From assembly GCA_024663395.1 (NCBI GenBank), contig JANFAH010000012.1:1364001-1428000 (forward strand): DNA of 64,000 bases. The letters run 5' to 3'. The notes below the pieces were generated by a model. It was given only the letters and a program-made list of their open reading frames with translations, ran no database searches and was not told the DNA's origin. The position numbers were made by a program, and so were the translations under genes. The DNA is from Pisolithus tinctorius (taxonomy: Eukaryota; Basidiomycota; Agaricomycetes; Boletales; Pisolithaceae). Positions 54,724 through 64,000 of the stretch are shown piece after piece (position 1 is the first letter of the stretch; every line of letters begins with the position of its first letter).

Positions 54724-56342
54724 TTACGCACCATTGGGACATCTACCCAAAAGGCAGCAATAGGGACTACACACAGGTAAATCCTCACAATCGCCACCCT
54801 ATGTTTACACAGGAGCAACTTGTGTCATCCCTCCACACCACCACCCTCATGGCACCTGTGCTCTGTGCCACCATGGTCTTCGATGTCAAGTGCTTGCACT
54901 CGGACATCATCTCTGCCTTACCCTCTGACCCTGTCTCTGCTAGCCATCTCCCAACTCTGACTAAGCCTCGGTGGTCCCTGGACTCTGATGGTCTACTCTG
55001 CCTTGATGGTTGCATCTTTGTCCCTGACATTGATGATCTCCACCTTCAAGTGCTTCAGTTCAAGCATGACCATCCTCTAGCAGGCCATTTTGGGCAAAAC
55101 TGCACCCTAGAACTCGTCCACAGGGACTATGTGTGGCCCAACCTCTGCTCTGATGTGAAAGAATACATCAGGTCTTGCACCACCTGTGGACAGAGCAAAA
55201 CTCCATGCCACTGCCCCTATGGTCTGCTGAAGCAACTTCCTGTCCCAGAGAGACCTTGGAACTCCATCTCCATGGACTTCATTGAACACCTCCCCAACTC
55301 TGATGGTTACTCTGCCATCCTTGTGGTAGTGGACTGCCTCTTGAAGCAAGCAATGTTCATCCCCACCCATGACTCTGTCACCTCTGCTGAACTCGCTAAG
55401 CTCTTCCTTGCCCATTTCTTCTCCAAGCATGGAGTACCTGCTAATGTCACCTCCAACAGAGGTCCTGAGTTTGTCTCTCACTTCTTCCACTCACTAGGAA
55501 AGGCCCTTGATATGTGCCTTCACTTCACTTCAGGTTACCACCCAGAAGGTGATGGCCAGACTGAGTGGACAAACCAGACTCTCGAGCAGTACCTCTGTGT
55601 CTACTGAAATTACCAACAAGACAACTGGGCTGAGCTTTTGCCCCTAGTGGAGTTCACCTTCAACAATGCACCAAGTGTGACTACTGGAGTTTCTCCCTTC
55701 TTCACCAACAAGGGGTACCATCCAAACCTGTCTGTGGTCCCTGACCAGGACTTCACCTCTCCACAGGCTCACGACTATGTCATCGAGCTCTCCACCCTTC
55801 ACAACTTCCTCTGCCCTGAAATATCTGCTGCTCAGCAGCACTACCAGGGTCCAGCAGATGCCAAACGCATACCTCTGCCTGAGTTCAAGGTCAGAGAACA
55901 GGCCTATGTTAAAGCCAAGTACTTCTGCTCCACTCATCCCTTGGAAAAGCTCTCTGAAAAGTACTTAGGTCCATTCACCATCTTGGCCAGGCCAGGTATG
56001 CACTCTGTCACCCTTAAGCTCCCTGACTCTATGTGCTTGGTACACCTGGTCTTCCATGTCTTGCAACTGGAAGCCACAGCAGCAAACCCTTTCCCAAACT
56101 GACAACAACCTCCACCTCCACCAGTGGTTGTTGATGGTGACCTTGAGTACGAAGTGTCAGAGATACTCAACTCTAAGGTGGACTGCCAGCTCTTGTATCT
56201 GGTCCACTGGGCCGGTTATGAGAACACCAATGAAGAAACCTCTTGGTTGCTTGCAACTGAGTTGGATCATGCCTCTGACATAGTCTCCACTTTCCATGAA
56301 CAATATCCACACAAACCTGGCCTGTATCAACCTCCGCCATAA
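54724..56342 (+). pseudogene. Gypsy integrase with chromodomain, broken
   Basis: The order is the tail of RNase H (WDIYPKGSNRDYT), the HHCC zinc finger (HDHPLAGHFG to RSCTTC, 55060-55180), the DDE core (SMDFIEHLPNSDGYSAILVV at 55270; TSNRGPEFVSHFF at 55450; GYHPEGDGQTEW at 55540), a linker, and a chromodomain (VSEILNSKVDCQLLYLVHWA, then GYENTNEETSWL at 56150-56260). The second catalytic Asp is replaced by Asn (AAC at 55455-55457, preceded by TCC, so TCCGAC to TCCAAC). TGA stops lie at 55605-55607 and 56100-56102. Several family Arg positions are Cys, Trp or His. The chromodomain normally guides integration into heterochromatin. This copy is inactive. Confidence 0.85.
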
Positions 56343-56526
56343 TACTCCGCCCACATAACCTCCCTCCACAGGCTGACTCTGCCCCTTACTGAACTACCTT
56401 AAGTACTTTATAGTTTTCTCCACTTGTCCATTTTACTCCTCAGAGTCACAAACAAAATCACGAGTCTATTTTGTGGTAGTACAAAATATACAAGCCAAAA
56501 ACAAAAGACAAAAAAAAAAAACTACT
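56343..56526. other. Spacer between Gypsy pol and antisense gene
   Basis: A short A-rich spacer that contains the run of ten A at 56511-56520. It has no coding potential. Confidence 0.4.
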
Positions 56527-57739
56527 CTACTCTTCCATCACCTGCTCTCCACCACCCTCCTGTTCTTCACTGCCTTCTTGCTCCCCTTCGACTTCTTCCT
56601 CATTATCCCCCTCCACACCTTCATCCGCTTCCTCGTTCTTGTCCTCTGCTGCCTCTGACTGAGGCCTCTTCCATCCTCCTCCTGCATGCTCAACCTCAGC
56701 CATTCTGGCCTTGCACATGTTGTCCCTCCTCCTCATCTCTGCCCACTCTGCCCATGTGTGATATGTCCCCCACTCGTTGGCTGTCCTCTCTGCTGCCTCC
56801 GCCATCCACTCTGCTGCTGCTGCCATCCTCTTGAAGGTCATCATGGCCCTCTCATGTGCCTCCACATACCTCTCCACAGCCTGCAGCTGCCACTCCCACT
56901 CCCACTCCACCCACCATGAGGAGTCCCCTGCCCTTGAGGGACCATCATGCAGTGTTGCAGGCTCCTCCTCATCCTCTCCACCTGCCTCCCACTTGTCATC
57001 TGCCTCCTCCAGCTCCATTGCCTTTTCTTTCCCCTTCCCTTGCAGTACCTTCTTCTTCTCCCCTCAGGAACTTCCTGTCCCCGCTCTTTTCCACGATGGC
57101 TCTGCCACTGCGTCCTCCTTTGTCCAACTACATACCTTTTTTTTGTTTTTTCAGGGCATGCAGGCCCTGGTCTTACCCTGCCTGGGCTCACACTGCCCCG
57201 CCATTTTACTCACTATACAGCAAGTGCACAGCAGCCTCCTAGTCGCGGTGACCACCACAGAGGTCCCAGGGACCCTCTGGGTGGTGGTGATGTTGTACAC
57301 CACGCCACTTGGTCTAAGAAAAAATAAAATGAGTCAACTCCACCTGACTGACTCAGGGTACTCCACCACTTACCTTTGCACAGCCTCTTCCCACCTGGCC
57401 TGGGCCCTCTGCCTCTGCCTCTCTGCCTCCTCCTCTGCTGCCTTCTTCCTTCAAGCCTCCTCTTCCTCCTCCACTCTCTTCCTCCGCTCTTCCTCCAACC
57501 TCTCCTCCTCTGCCTTTCACCTCTTGGCCTCCTCACGCTTGGCCTTGCACTCCACCTCACACTCCCTCTCTCTCTGCTCATTTTCCTCTCATTGACAAGC
57601 CTTCTCCACGGTTTTCTCCTGCTCGGTGTCAGTGGAGTCGTCAGTGAGAACGACTAGTTCTTCATCCACAACTTGGGAGTAGTTGCAGACATGGCCAGGA
57701 GTTGGCTGGGGGGTTTTGCTCTGGTGCTGGGAGGACATG
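56527..57739 (-). pseudogene. Antisense accessory gene inside the Gypsy element
   Basis: The gene lies between pol and the 3' LTR on the strand opposite to pol. From a start near 57737-57739 (MSSQHQSKTPQPTPG) it encodes an acidic stretch, then an Arg/Glu/Lys-rich coiled coil (CKAKREEAKRQKAEEERLEE) and a basic stretch (LRGEKKKVLQGKGKEKAMEL). The C-terminal exon (56527-57018) has WEWEWQLQAVERYVEAHER, then AAAAEWMAEAAERTANEW and a highly acidic tail. I recognise this combination as a recurrent antisense ORF in Agaricomycete Gypsy elements, sometimes with a zinc-binding Cys cluster. It is annotated as hypothetical and its role is unknown. A TGA follows EKACQ, and the middle exon with the Cys cluster is badly eroded, so it is called a pseudogene. 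Confidence 0.6.
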
Positions 57740-57933
57740 ATGATGGGGGGGAAAGGACGAAGGTTCAGTACCCTAACATGTGTTTTTAAGCAGTTCTTCG
57801 AACTCTGATGAAGCTCCACTGCAGCTAACCTGTTGTCCTCAAGGCATCAAAACAATTTCAAAATGATTGACTCGTGTTGATCTCGTTCCGTACATGCAGC
57901 CTTCAGGGGTTCAGGCCCTAGGGGGGGGGGCAC

Positions 57934-58666
57934 TGTCATGACCATGTGTTTATCCTAGATCTCCACTCACTTCACACCCTTTTCTGCTGGTCATTCATCC
58001 ACTCCACACCAACTCCACCTGCCCTCTGTCATTTATGAACCATCTCTGCTCCAACTGCTGACGGACTTGTACTGCTCTCTTACCGGACCATGCAGACCAC
58101 GCTCTGAGGGGTCATGTGACTACCTTCGGACTTCTCCCTGACAGCACGCAGTCAGGTACTCCACAGCGTGTGCACCACATGGTCGAGCACCTGGACTGTT
58201 TTCTTTTCTGGATGTTCTATGTTACCCATTCATATGTCCTCTGTCTACCCTTCATTCATTGTCTAGGAAGTTTTACTTGAAAGTTTCTGGGTCTCCATAT
58301 GTCAGTTCTGATTCCAGTTACTGTACCTCTGTAGTAGTATAAAAGCATGTATCATACTCTGCCATTCCTCAGTATGAATATCAACTTAGTCCCTACTCCT
58401 TCTGTTTCTGACTTCCATCTGTCGGAGTTACCTCTGACAATCTGTCTGGTCTCTACCTCTGAAATACGAGGGCTGAGATTGTGCAAGGGGGTAGCACACA
58501 AGCTAAACCCAACACCCTCACTCTGCTCCACCTTTACTTCGGCAATCTTCATTCCTGCCAACACTCTGCCAGTCAGAATTCGTTCTTTCTGTGTCGGACT
58601 TGCTTCTGGACCCTCCCTAGACCCTGTCTAGTGTCAGAGTTGGTCGGAGTAGGCCCAGACTTGACA
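57934..58666 (+). repeat. 3' LTR of the Gypsy element
   Basis: It begins TGTCATGACC directly after a run of ten G and CACTG, and has a TATAAAAG box at 58339-58346, the likely LTR promoter. The end near 58666 is inferred from the switch to Copia coding sequence. No target duplication can be tested because the 5' end is lost. Confidence 0.7.
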
Positions 58667-61294
58667 CACCTCATATAGTCTGATTCAAAGCACTGGCAAG
58701 TGGAATGGCAAGGTTGAGGTGGAGGTGTTTCGAAATTCTCTCCAAGTGGGTCCGAAATGAGTCTCAGAATTTCCAAAGTTGCTTTGGTGGGTTGCTCAAC
58801 TATCTGTGAGGCCTCGGAATTTCCCTGTGAAGCTTCGGGATTTTGTTTTGAGGCTTTGGAATTTCCTCCTGAGGCTTTGGAATTCTCCTGCTCCCCCTCG
58901 AGTGGCACACCATGTGGTATGGACACATCTCGGTGCTCAAAAATGACACTCTGTTCAATTCCAATTGCTCATGTGTCAGGCCAGTAGATGCAGTGACCAT
59001 CGCTCTCAGGATCAAAACCTACCCAGTGTCCATCTCAGGCTCACATGTCTAGTTTGGAGCCAGAGGTATCATGGACCTTTACACAACATCCCCAGACTGG
59101 GATTTTTGAGAGGTTGGGTGGTCTGTTGTAGAGCATTTCATAGGGAGTCTTGGTGCCTAGATGATGAGTCAACGAGCAGTTTTTGAGCCAAGTAGCATGC
59201 ATAATGGCCTCCCCCCAGAGGTTCTTGGGTAGGCTGCTGGTGTGAATCATTGCTCACACACACTCAACAAGTGTTCTGTTGAGCCATTCTGCAACTCTGT
59301 TGTGTTTGGGGGTATCATGGATGGTTATGTGTCATTCTGTGCCTTCGGATTTCAGGTATTCCGAAAATTCTGCACTAAGGTACTCTCCCCCACGATCCAA
59401 GCGAAGTTGCTTGACTTTGGTGTCAAATTGCGTGTTCAGCCATGCTTCATAGGCCTTGTAGGATTTGAAGGTTTCAGCCTTCATCTTCTGCAAAAATAGG
59501 GTGGTGTAACAAGTGTGGTCATCTGTGAATGACACAGTATTGACTGTGGCCTGGGGATTGGACCAGAGAAGGACCCCAAAGGTCTGTGTGGACCTCATCA
59601 CCAAGGTGTTCATGGTGGGGTGGGTCGCACTCCTTCCCAATGGGCTTCCAAGTTGCTTTGGCATATTTGCATGAATTGCATGTGCCCATGGTAGAATGCA
59701 CTTCATCCAGCTTAATTCTGGTGATTGTGCCATCCTTGAGCATGCGCCAGATGGCTTTGGGAGTGATGTGACCAAGCCTGATGTGTATCTCCTCCATGGT
59801 TAAGGATTCCATGGCCTCAGCTAGGCCTGCAAAGGCACAACAAGCTCATTTGAGGCAGTATAGGCCTTTCTGCATTGGTATTTCAGCTACTTTCTTTTTC
59901 TGAGCATTGAAAATTTGACAATGCTTGTCTTGGAATAATGCTGCATACCCAGCAATGTCAAGTTTGCTGACAGAAATGAGCATAATTCCCATCTTGGGAG
60001 CATAGAACATGTCCTTGAGTTGAATGTGGGTTTGCGCAGTGCTGTTTTGGAGTGAGATTGCAAGGTCACCTTTTCCAATGGCATGGAAGGTGTGATTGTT
60101 GGCAGCAGTGATAGGTTTTGGAATGATTGGCTTGTAGTCAAGGAATTTGCTGCAGTAGGAGGACATATGACATGAAGCGCCTGAGTCAAACAGGATGGTC
60201 TCCTCTGCAGAATTTAGGCTTTCACCTGTGAGCAGAGCATGATTGAAGGTGTTCATGTATGTGTCTTCTTCATCAATAACGATGTCCTGGGGGTTCAGAA
60301 TTTCTTCCTCCACAATTTCCATTAACCAGTCATCATCCTGTGGGTGCGCTAGCCAGACTCCATTGGGTTCAGAGTCAGTGCTGGTCTGTGCACTTGAACT
60401 GGCTGTTGCACTGGCCACAGTGGCCTCTTTTCCAGAGCCTTTCTCCTTCTTTTTCCCTTTGCCTTTGTTCTGGAACCACTTGGGCACTTGCCCAGCTTTT
60501 CTGCCACCCTCTTCCCAGCATTGGTCTTGAACATGACCTTTCTTTCCACAATTTTTGCAAGTAGACTTCTTTCTGTCCTTTGCTGAATAAGCTGCATCTT
60601 CAGAATTTCTGGAGTTTCTGGAATTGCCTCTCTTCATCCGTGTTTGGCACCTATCATATTCATCAGAAATTACTTTGATTATAAGGTCCAGAGATAGGTC
60701 CTTTTGCATGACCAGGGCCGAAGATGTCATAGCTGCAAGGTTGGAGTCATATGAAGTGGGAAGTGAGCTGAGAATGATAGCTGTGAAGTCATCATCTGTG
60801 ATAGACTGTCCAAGTGTGGCAAGTTGTTTGCACAGTGTGTGCATCTTGTCAAAGTGAGCACAGACATCGCCTTTTTCTGCACAGTGGGATTCTTGGAGTT
60901 TTCTCTGAAGATTGATTGCAACGACACAAGAGCCATTTTGGAAAAGGTCAGTGAGGACACCCCATACACTCTTTGCAGTCTCTTCCTTCAGGACTCAAAG
61001 GAATAGGGATTCTGGGAGTGACACAGCAATCACTTGCTTGACATATCCATCATCCTTTGCCCATTGCTGAAGTTTTTCTGGGTATTCATTAACAAGTTTT
61101 TGCTCTGTGGCTGTGGGCTTCCAGGAGGAGTCTTTGCCTGCTGAAGGGTCCTCTGGTTTTGCATCCAAGCCAGTCAGGTGTCCAATCAGCCCTTTCAAAC
61201 TGATGGCCCATTCAACCTGAGCCTTGTAGTATAGCCAGTTGCTTCCATCCACATTTAGGGTTGGAACTTGTAGGGAATGATCATCTTTTGCCAT
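58667..61294 (-). pseudogene. Ty1/Copia gag-integrase polyprotein, truncated and broken
   Basis: The start is at 61292-61294 (MAKDDHSLQVPTLNVDGSNW, a Copia gag N-terminus). The gag zinc knuckle CKNCGKKGHVQDQC lies near 60540 and the protease motif LFDSGASCHMS near 60190. The integrase finger (HIRLGHITPKAIW, then CNSCKYAK) is at 59665-59790, and the core has HTDLWGPS, LRLDRGGEYLSAEF and NRVAEWLNRTL. It ends abruptly at the Gypsy LTR, and reverse transcriptase and RNase H are absent. TGA stops occur at 60995-60997, near 59844-59846, and in the integrase C-terminal half (near 59250 and 59040-59030). A small frameshift lies near 59535. The stops stand where a family Arg is expected. It is a dead copy. 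Confidence 0.85.
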
Positions 61295-62474
61295 AGTGGG
61301 TAGTGTTGCTGTGTAATAACTCTTTTGGAATTAGAGCGCAAGAGCAGGGCTCATAACCTAATGAAGTTATGAGTATCTCAGTGTATGAAGTAGTCACTGT
61401 ATTGGTACCTAACGAAGTTATGAGTATCTACACTACATCAGTACCAAGTAAATGAATGTAGGTATAGGTATGCTCACCTCAGTGTATGAAGTAGTCACTG
61501 AGGTGGAAAAGAACAGTGTGGAAATTTTATAGTACCATAATTAGTAAGCATAGTGACATTGGAATTTAATTCTGAGGGTTGGGGAGAAATTCTGAGCCCT
61601 CTGGGTGAAACTCCAAGAGGCTACCATAATTCCAGAATGCATTCTCGACACCAGTGCCTAGTAGTGGTAGTCAGTAATATTCAGTTTTGTAGGCAGGTCA
61701 GAATGCATACCTGGCACAACTCAGCAGGGCTTGCATCCAGTGCAGGGGCAGCCACAACCCTTCACACCTCATTGAGTTCCCTGTCCAAGTTAGCACCTGC
61801 ACCTCTGGCCACCCCATGGTTTGCTGTGTGTGGGACATCCTCATCATTATTGGTATTCTTGTCTAGGCTATCATGGCCCACAGCATCAATATCTAGAGTA
61901 AAATCCTTGGACATCACTGGAAACTGGTAAAACAGACCTAGTCAAGGTTGCAGCTGAAGTTCCATGACCAGTGTGTAACAAATCAGGGGTGAGGTCCTCA
62001 TACTAAACATTGGTGCCAAGCAGATCCTTTTGAAGGGTGTTCAATGAGGCAAAAGATGGAAATGAAGTTGACTAACCATTTATGCCAGTGCAACATTGTT
62101 GAGGTATCTTACCTCACTGTTACCTACCAGTAGAGCATACCAAGTTAGAATGGCAGCCAGGAGAACCAACCAGAATGGCGATAAGAGCAGACTCACCATT
62201 CGAATGTGTCTGTAGGAGTAATATTATTTGTTGTAGTCCAGATAAAGGCCCCACCACCACCACTTTGATGTTATTGAGTTGACATCATGATGTCAGTAAA
62301 CATGCAATATTATGTCTCAAGAGATCGGAATTAGTAACTCAAACATAGCAACAATGATTTGAGGGATAAACCATATCATTGTTAGAGATCCAGTGAGAGA
62401 TTCAGAATATGCTAGCACAGAGCATTGGTATGAGGAAAAGGGAGCAGCTATCTAAAGTATGACATAACATTTCC
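61295..62474. other. Copia 5' region with LTR-like repeats, then empty DNA
   Basis: On the minus strand, GGTTATGAGCCC (about 61350-61361) just upstream of the Copia start looks like a primer-binding site, preceded by TTCATTA at a presumed LTR end. Short direct repeats follow to the right: CTAATGAAGTTATGAGTATC at 61359 and a one-base variant at 61408; CAGTGTATGAAGTAGTCACTG at 61380 and 61482. These probably belong to the 5' LTR, whose outer end I could not place. From about 61700 to 62470 nothing is recognised. Confidence 0.45.
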
Positions 62475-64000
62475 TTACTCCTGGTCTAGATGATGCCCAT
62501 TCCACTCATTGATGCAATGAAACATGTCTCCATCGATGTGCTCCACCACAAAATATTCATCTTTATATTTGGGGTCAGGGTACAGCAACACTTCCCTAAC
62601 AATGGACTGGATGGGGATGAATATTGATGCTGTGTGGGAATGTGCTTTAACACACATGAGCCTGAAGGCATTGTCAAAGGAGCTGCAAGCCACATTGATG
62701 TTGGCTGTATAGGGGCAAACAAGAGCAAATTGATAGGTGCTGAAGTCAGGAATGTTGCACAAAAACATGAATACCAAGCAAGCAAAAGCAATCTCACTAT
62801 GTGAAAGCTGAAAGAGGACAGTGTCATAATGAGGCTTGCTGTGGAACAAAGGGTTGCATTGTAGGTAGTCAGTAGCTTGCCACTAGTCCATCCTTGATTT
62901 GTAATTGACCTTGAGGTAAGCATGCTCCTGCAACTACATGCATAGGTCATTGTGAGATGGGGTAATGACTACTATGCAACATGGCAAAACATACCTGGAA
63001 CATTTTGGCAAACAAGATGTTTTTCCAAGAATTCCAGCTGTGATTGAGGTAGATAGGAAGGCACTGATTAATGAACCAAGTAAACTTCTGATGGAAACCT
63101 TGGAATTCTTGCTGTGAAGCATGATCATGAATGATTGATTGAATGCTCTTTGGTGACTGCAGTGAACCAAGCTTAACATGCTTGCTGAAACTCATGAGGA
63201 CATCCTCATCACCCCCACCATCAATATCATTGTCATCACAATCTTGCTGTGTATGATTGGCTTCAGCATCCACCTGGTTCCTAATTAGTTTCATGGCTAA
63301 GCAGTGGTGGTTGACATGAAGGACCTATGTGACTTCAGGTCAGTGGGACTGAGTGAGATGAGAAGAGCAGAAGCTGGACACACCTGAATGGCAATGTCCT
63401 TACCATTTGAGCAGTCCTGATATGCATCTTTAAGTGAGCTGTCCATTTTCTCATTGGGCCAAGTGCTGTAGTTATGGGCTGCTCCTTTATTCCAAATGTT
63501 CCACATGACATGTTTCCAAAGATGGACCTTTGGAAAATTCCAGTCTGTTTTGAGGTGTCCTGCTAGCTCACCATTAGCCACATGGGAGACATACTCCTAG
63601 ATCAGAGCAGGGGATCAACAGTCAACTCTAACAGCAAGGAAATATCATGTACCTTTAGCTCACTCCTGAAAACCAACTGCTCCCTCTCTATCAATTCAAG
63701 GGTCCTGTCAGTGTGCATGTCCAGTCCAATGAGACTGTCCAATTCTAAGTAGCTGCAGAGCATCCATAGGAGCTGGTAGCCTTCACAGCTTATGTCATTT
63801 GTCAGAATATTCAAAGCAGCATAGAAGGTTTGCTTGTGAGCTCATCAGCTTATGCCAGGAAGTCAAAAGAAGAATCTCACCCATGCAAGATCTCAGAGTT
63901 TGTTCCCATCAGCATAGCTTACATGTAGGATGCCATTGAAGTGTGCCAAACCTTGCCAGCTTGGAAATGCTGCAAGCCTGCATTCAATTTAGGATTAGGA
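62475..64000 (-). pseudogene. Plavaka-family transposase, copy 3, runs off right edge
   Basis: The C-terminal third is visible on the minus strand. It covers the region with LELDSLIGLDMHTDRTLELI (63700-63760), DWNFPKVHLWKHVMWNIWN and AHNYSTWPNEKMD (63440-63550), a linker with an acidic stretch (CDDNDIDGGGDED), and a C-terminal part ending in YFVVEHIDGDMFHC with a stop at 62475. The same segments in the same order occur in copy 1 (34197-37800). Here the DWNF exon and the last exon have no stop, so this copy is less decayed in the part shown. The region 63815-64000 contains further degenerate Plavaka sequence. Whether the full gene is intact cannot be judged. Confidence 0.75.

Larger units (their letters stand above)
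54724..58666 (+). mobile_element. 5'-truncated Ty3/Gypsy retrotransposon
   Basis: The element keeps the end of the RNase H region, the integrase, a chromodomain, a spacer with an antisense gene, a G-rich polypurine tract (near 57923-57930) and a 3' LTR beginning TGTCATGACC at 57934. Gag, protease and reverse transcriptase are missing, because coding starts abruptly at the reversed LTR piece. The 3' LTR end is set at about 58666 (TTGACA), where sequence changes to Copia, so the exact end is approximate. Confidence 0.8.

Noticed and set aside
1..64000. CRISPR arrays, bacterial operons, rRNA or tRNA genes
   Set aside because: Short GT-AG introns and fungal transposons show a eukaryotic genome. 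No spaced identical repeats with unique spacers and no RNA-gene consensus were seen.

Overview
The window is nuclear DNA of a filamentous basidiomycete, most likely an Agaricomycete. The signs are short GT-AG introns of about 45-70 bp, a Tad/I-type LINE, Tnp2 and Plavaka transposases, Ty3 and Ty1 retrotransposon debris, and conserved mushroom-type hypothetical genes. I recognise no RNA gene and no intact housekeeping gene. It is an accessory, transposon-dominated region, and the genus cannot be fixed from the sequence.

Left domain (1-25.6 kb, ordinary CpG content). A 21.3-kb unit at 1452-22764 is bounded by 436-bp inverted repeats and a 3-bp ACA duplication. It holds a Tnp2-type (CACTA/EnSpm-like) transposase broken by two TGA codons, a fragment of the nuclear cap-binding protein CBP20 gene, a WD40 gene with a C-terminal membrane segment, and three genes of unknown function, one a large coiled-coil protein. 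A full-length LINE with two open ORFs, a poly(A) tail and a 14-bp target-site duplication is nested inside. The unit sits between two divergently oriented members of one helical, pore-former-like family (1-644 minus, 23482-25186 plus). The right one lies between near-perfect 125-bp inverted repeats.

Right domain (25.6-64 kb, strongly CpG-depleted, rich in TG/CA). It contains minisatellites, a DUF6698-like gene, a broken membrane-protein gene and three Plavaka-type transposase relics (34.2-37.8, 45.9-48.5 and 62.5-64 kb). It also has a 6.6-kb LTR element without coding capacity (38903-45489, 904-bp LTRs, GACAA duplication), a 1.3-kb satellite of alternating 63- and 52-bp monomers, a truncated Ty3/Gypsy element with an antisense accessory gene, and a truncated Ty1/Copia element.

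CpG decay unites the right half. Arg codons have become Cys, Trp, His, Gln or TGA stops, and 24 of the 26 sites that differ between the two LTRs of one element are former CpGs by hand alignment. The layout reads as a large cargo-bearing DNA transposon next to a methylated, decaying transposon graveyard. Exon boundaries were placed by eye from splice sites and family similarity. Family names rest on recognised motifs, since no database search was possible.
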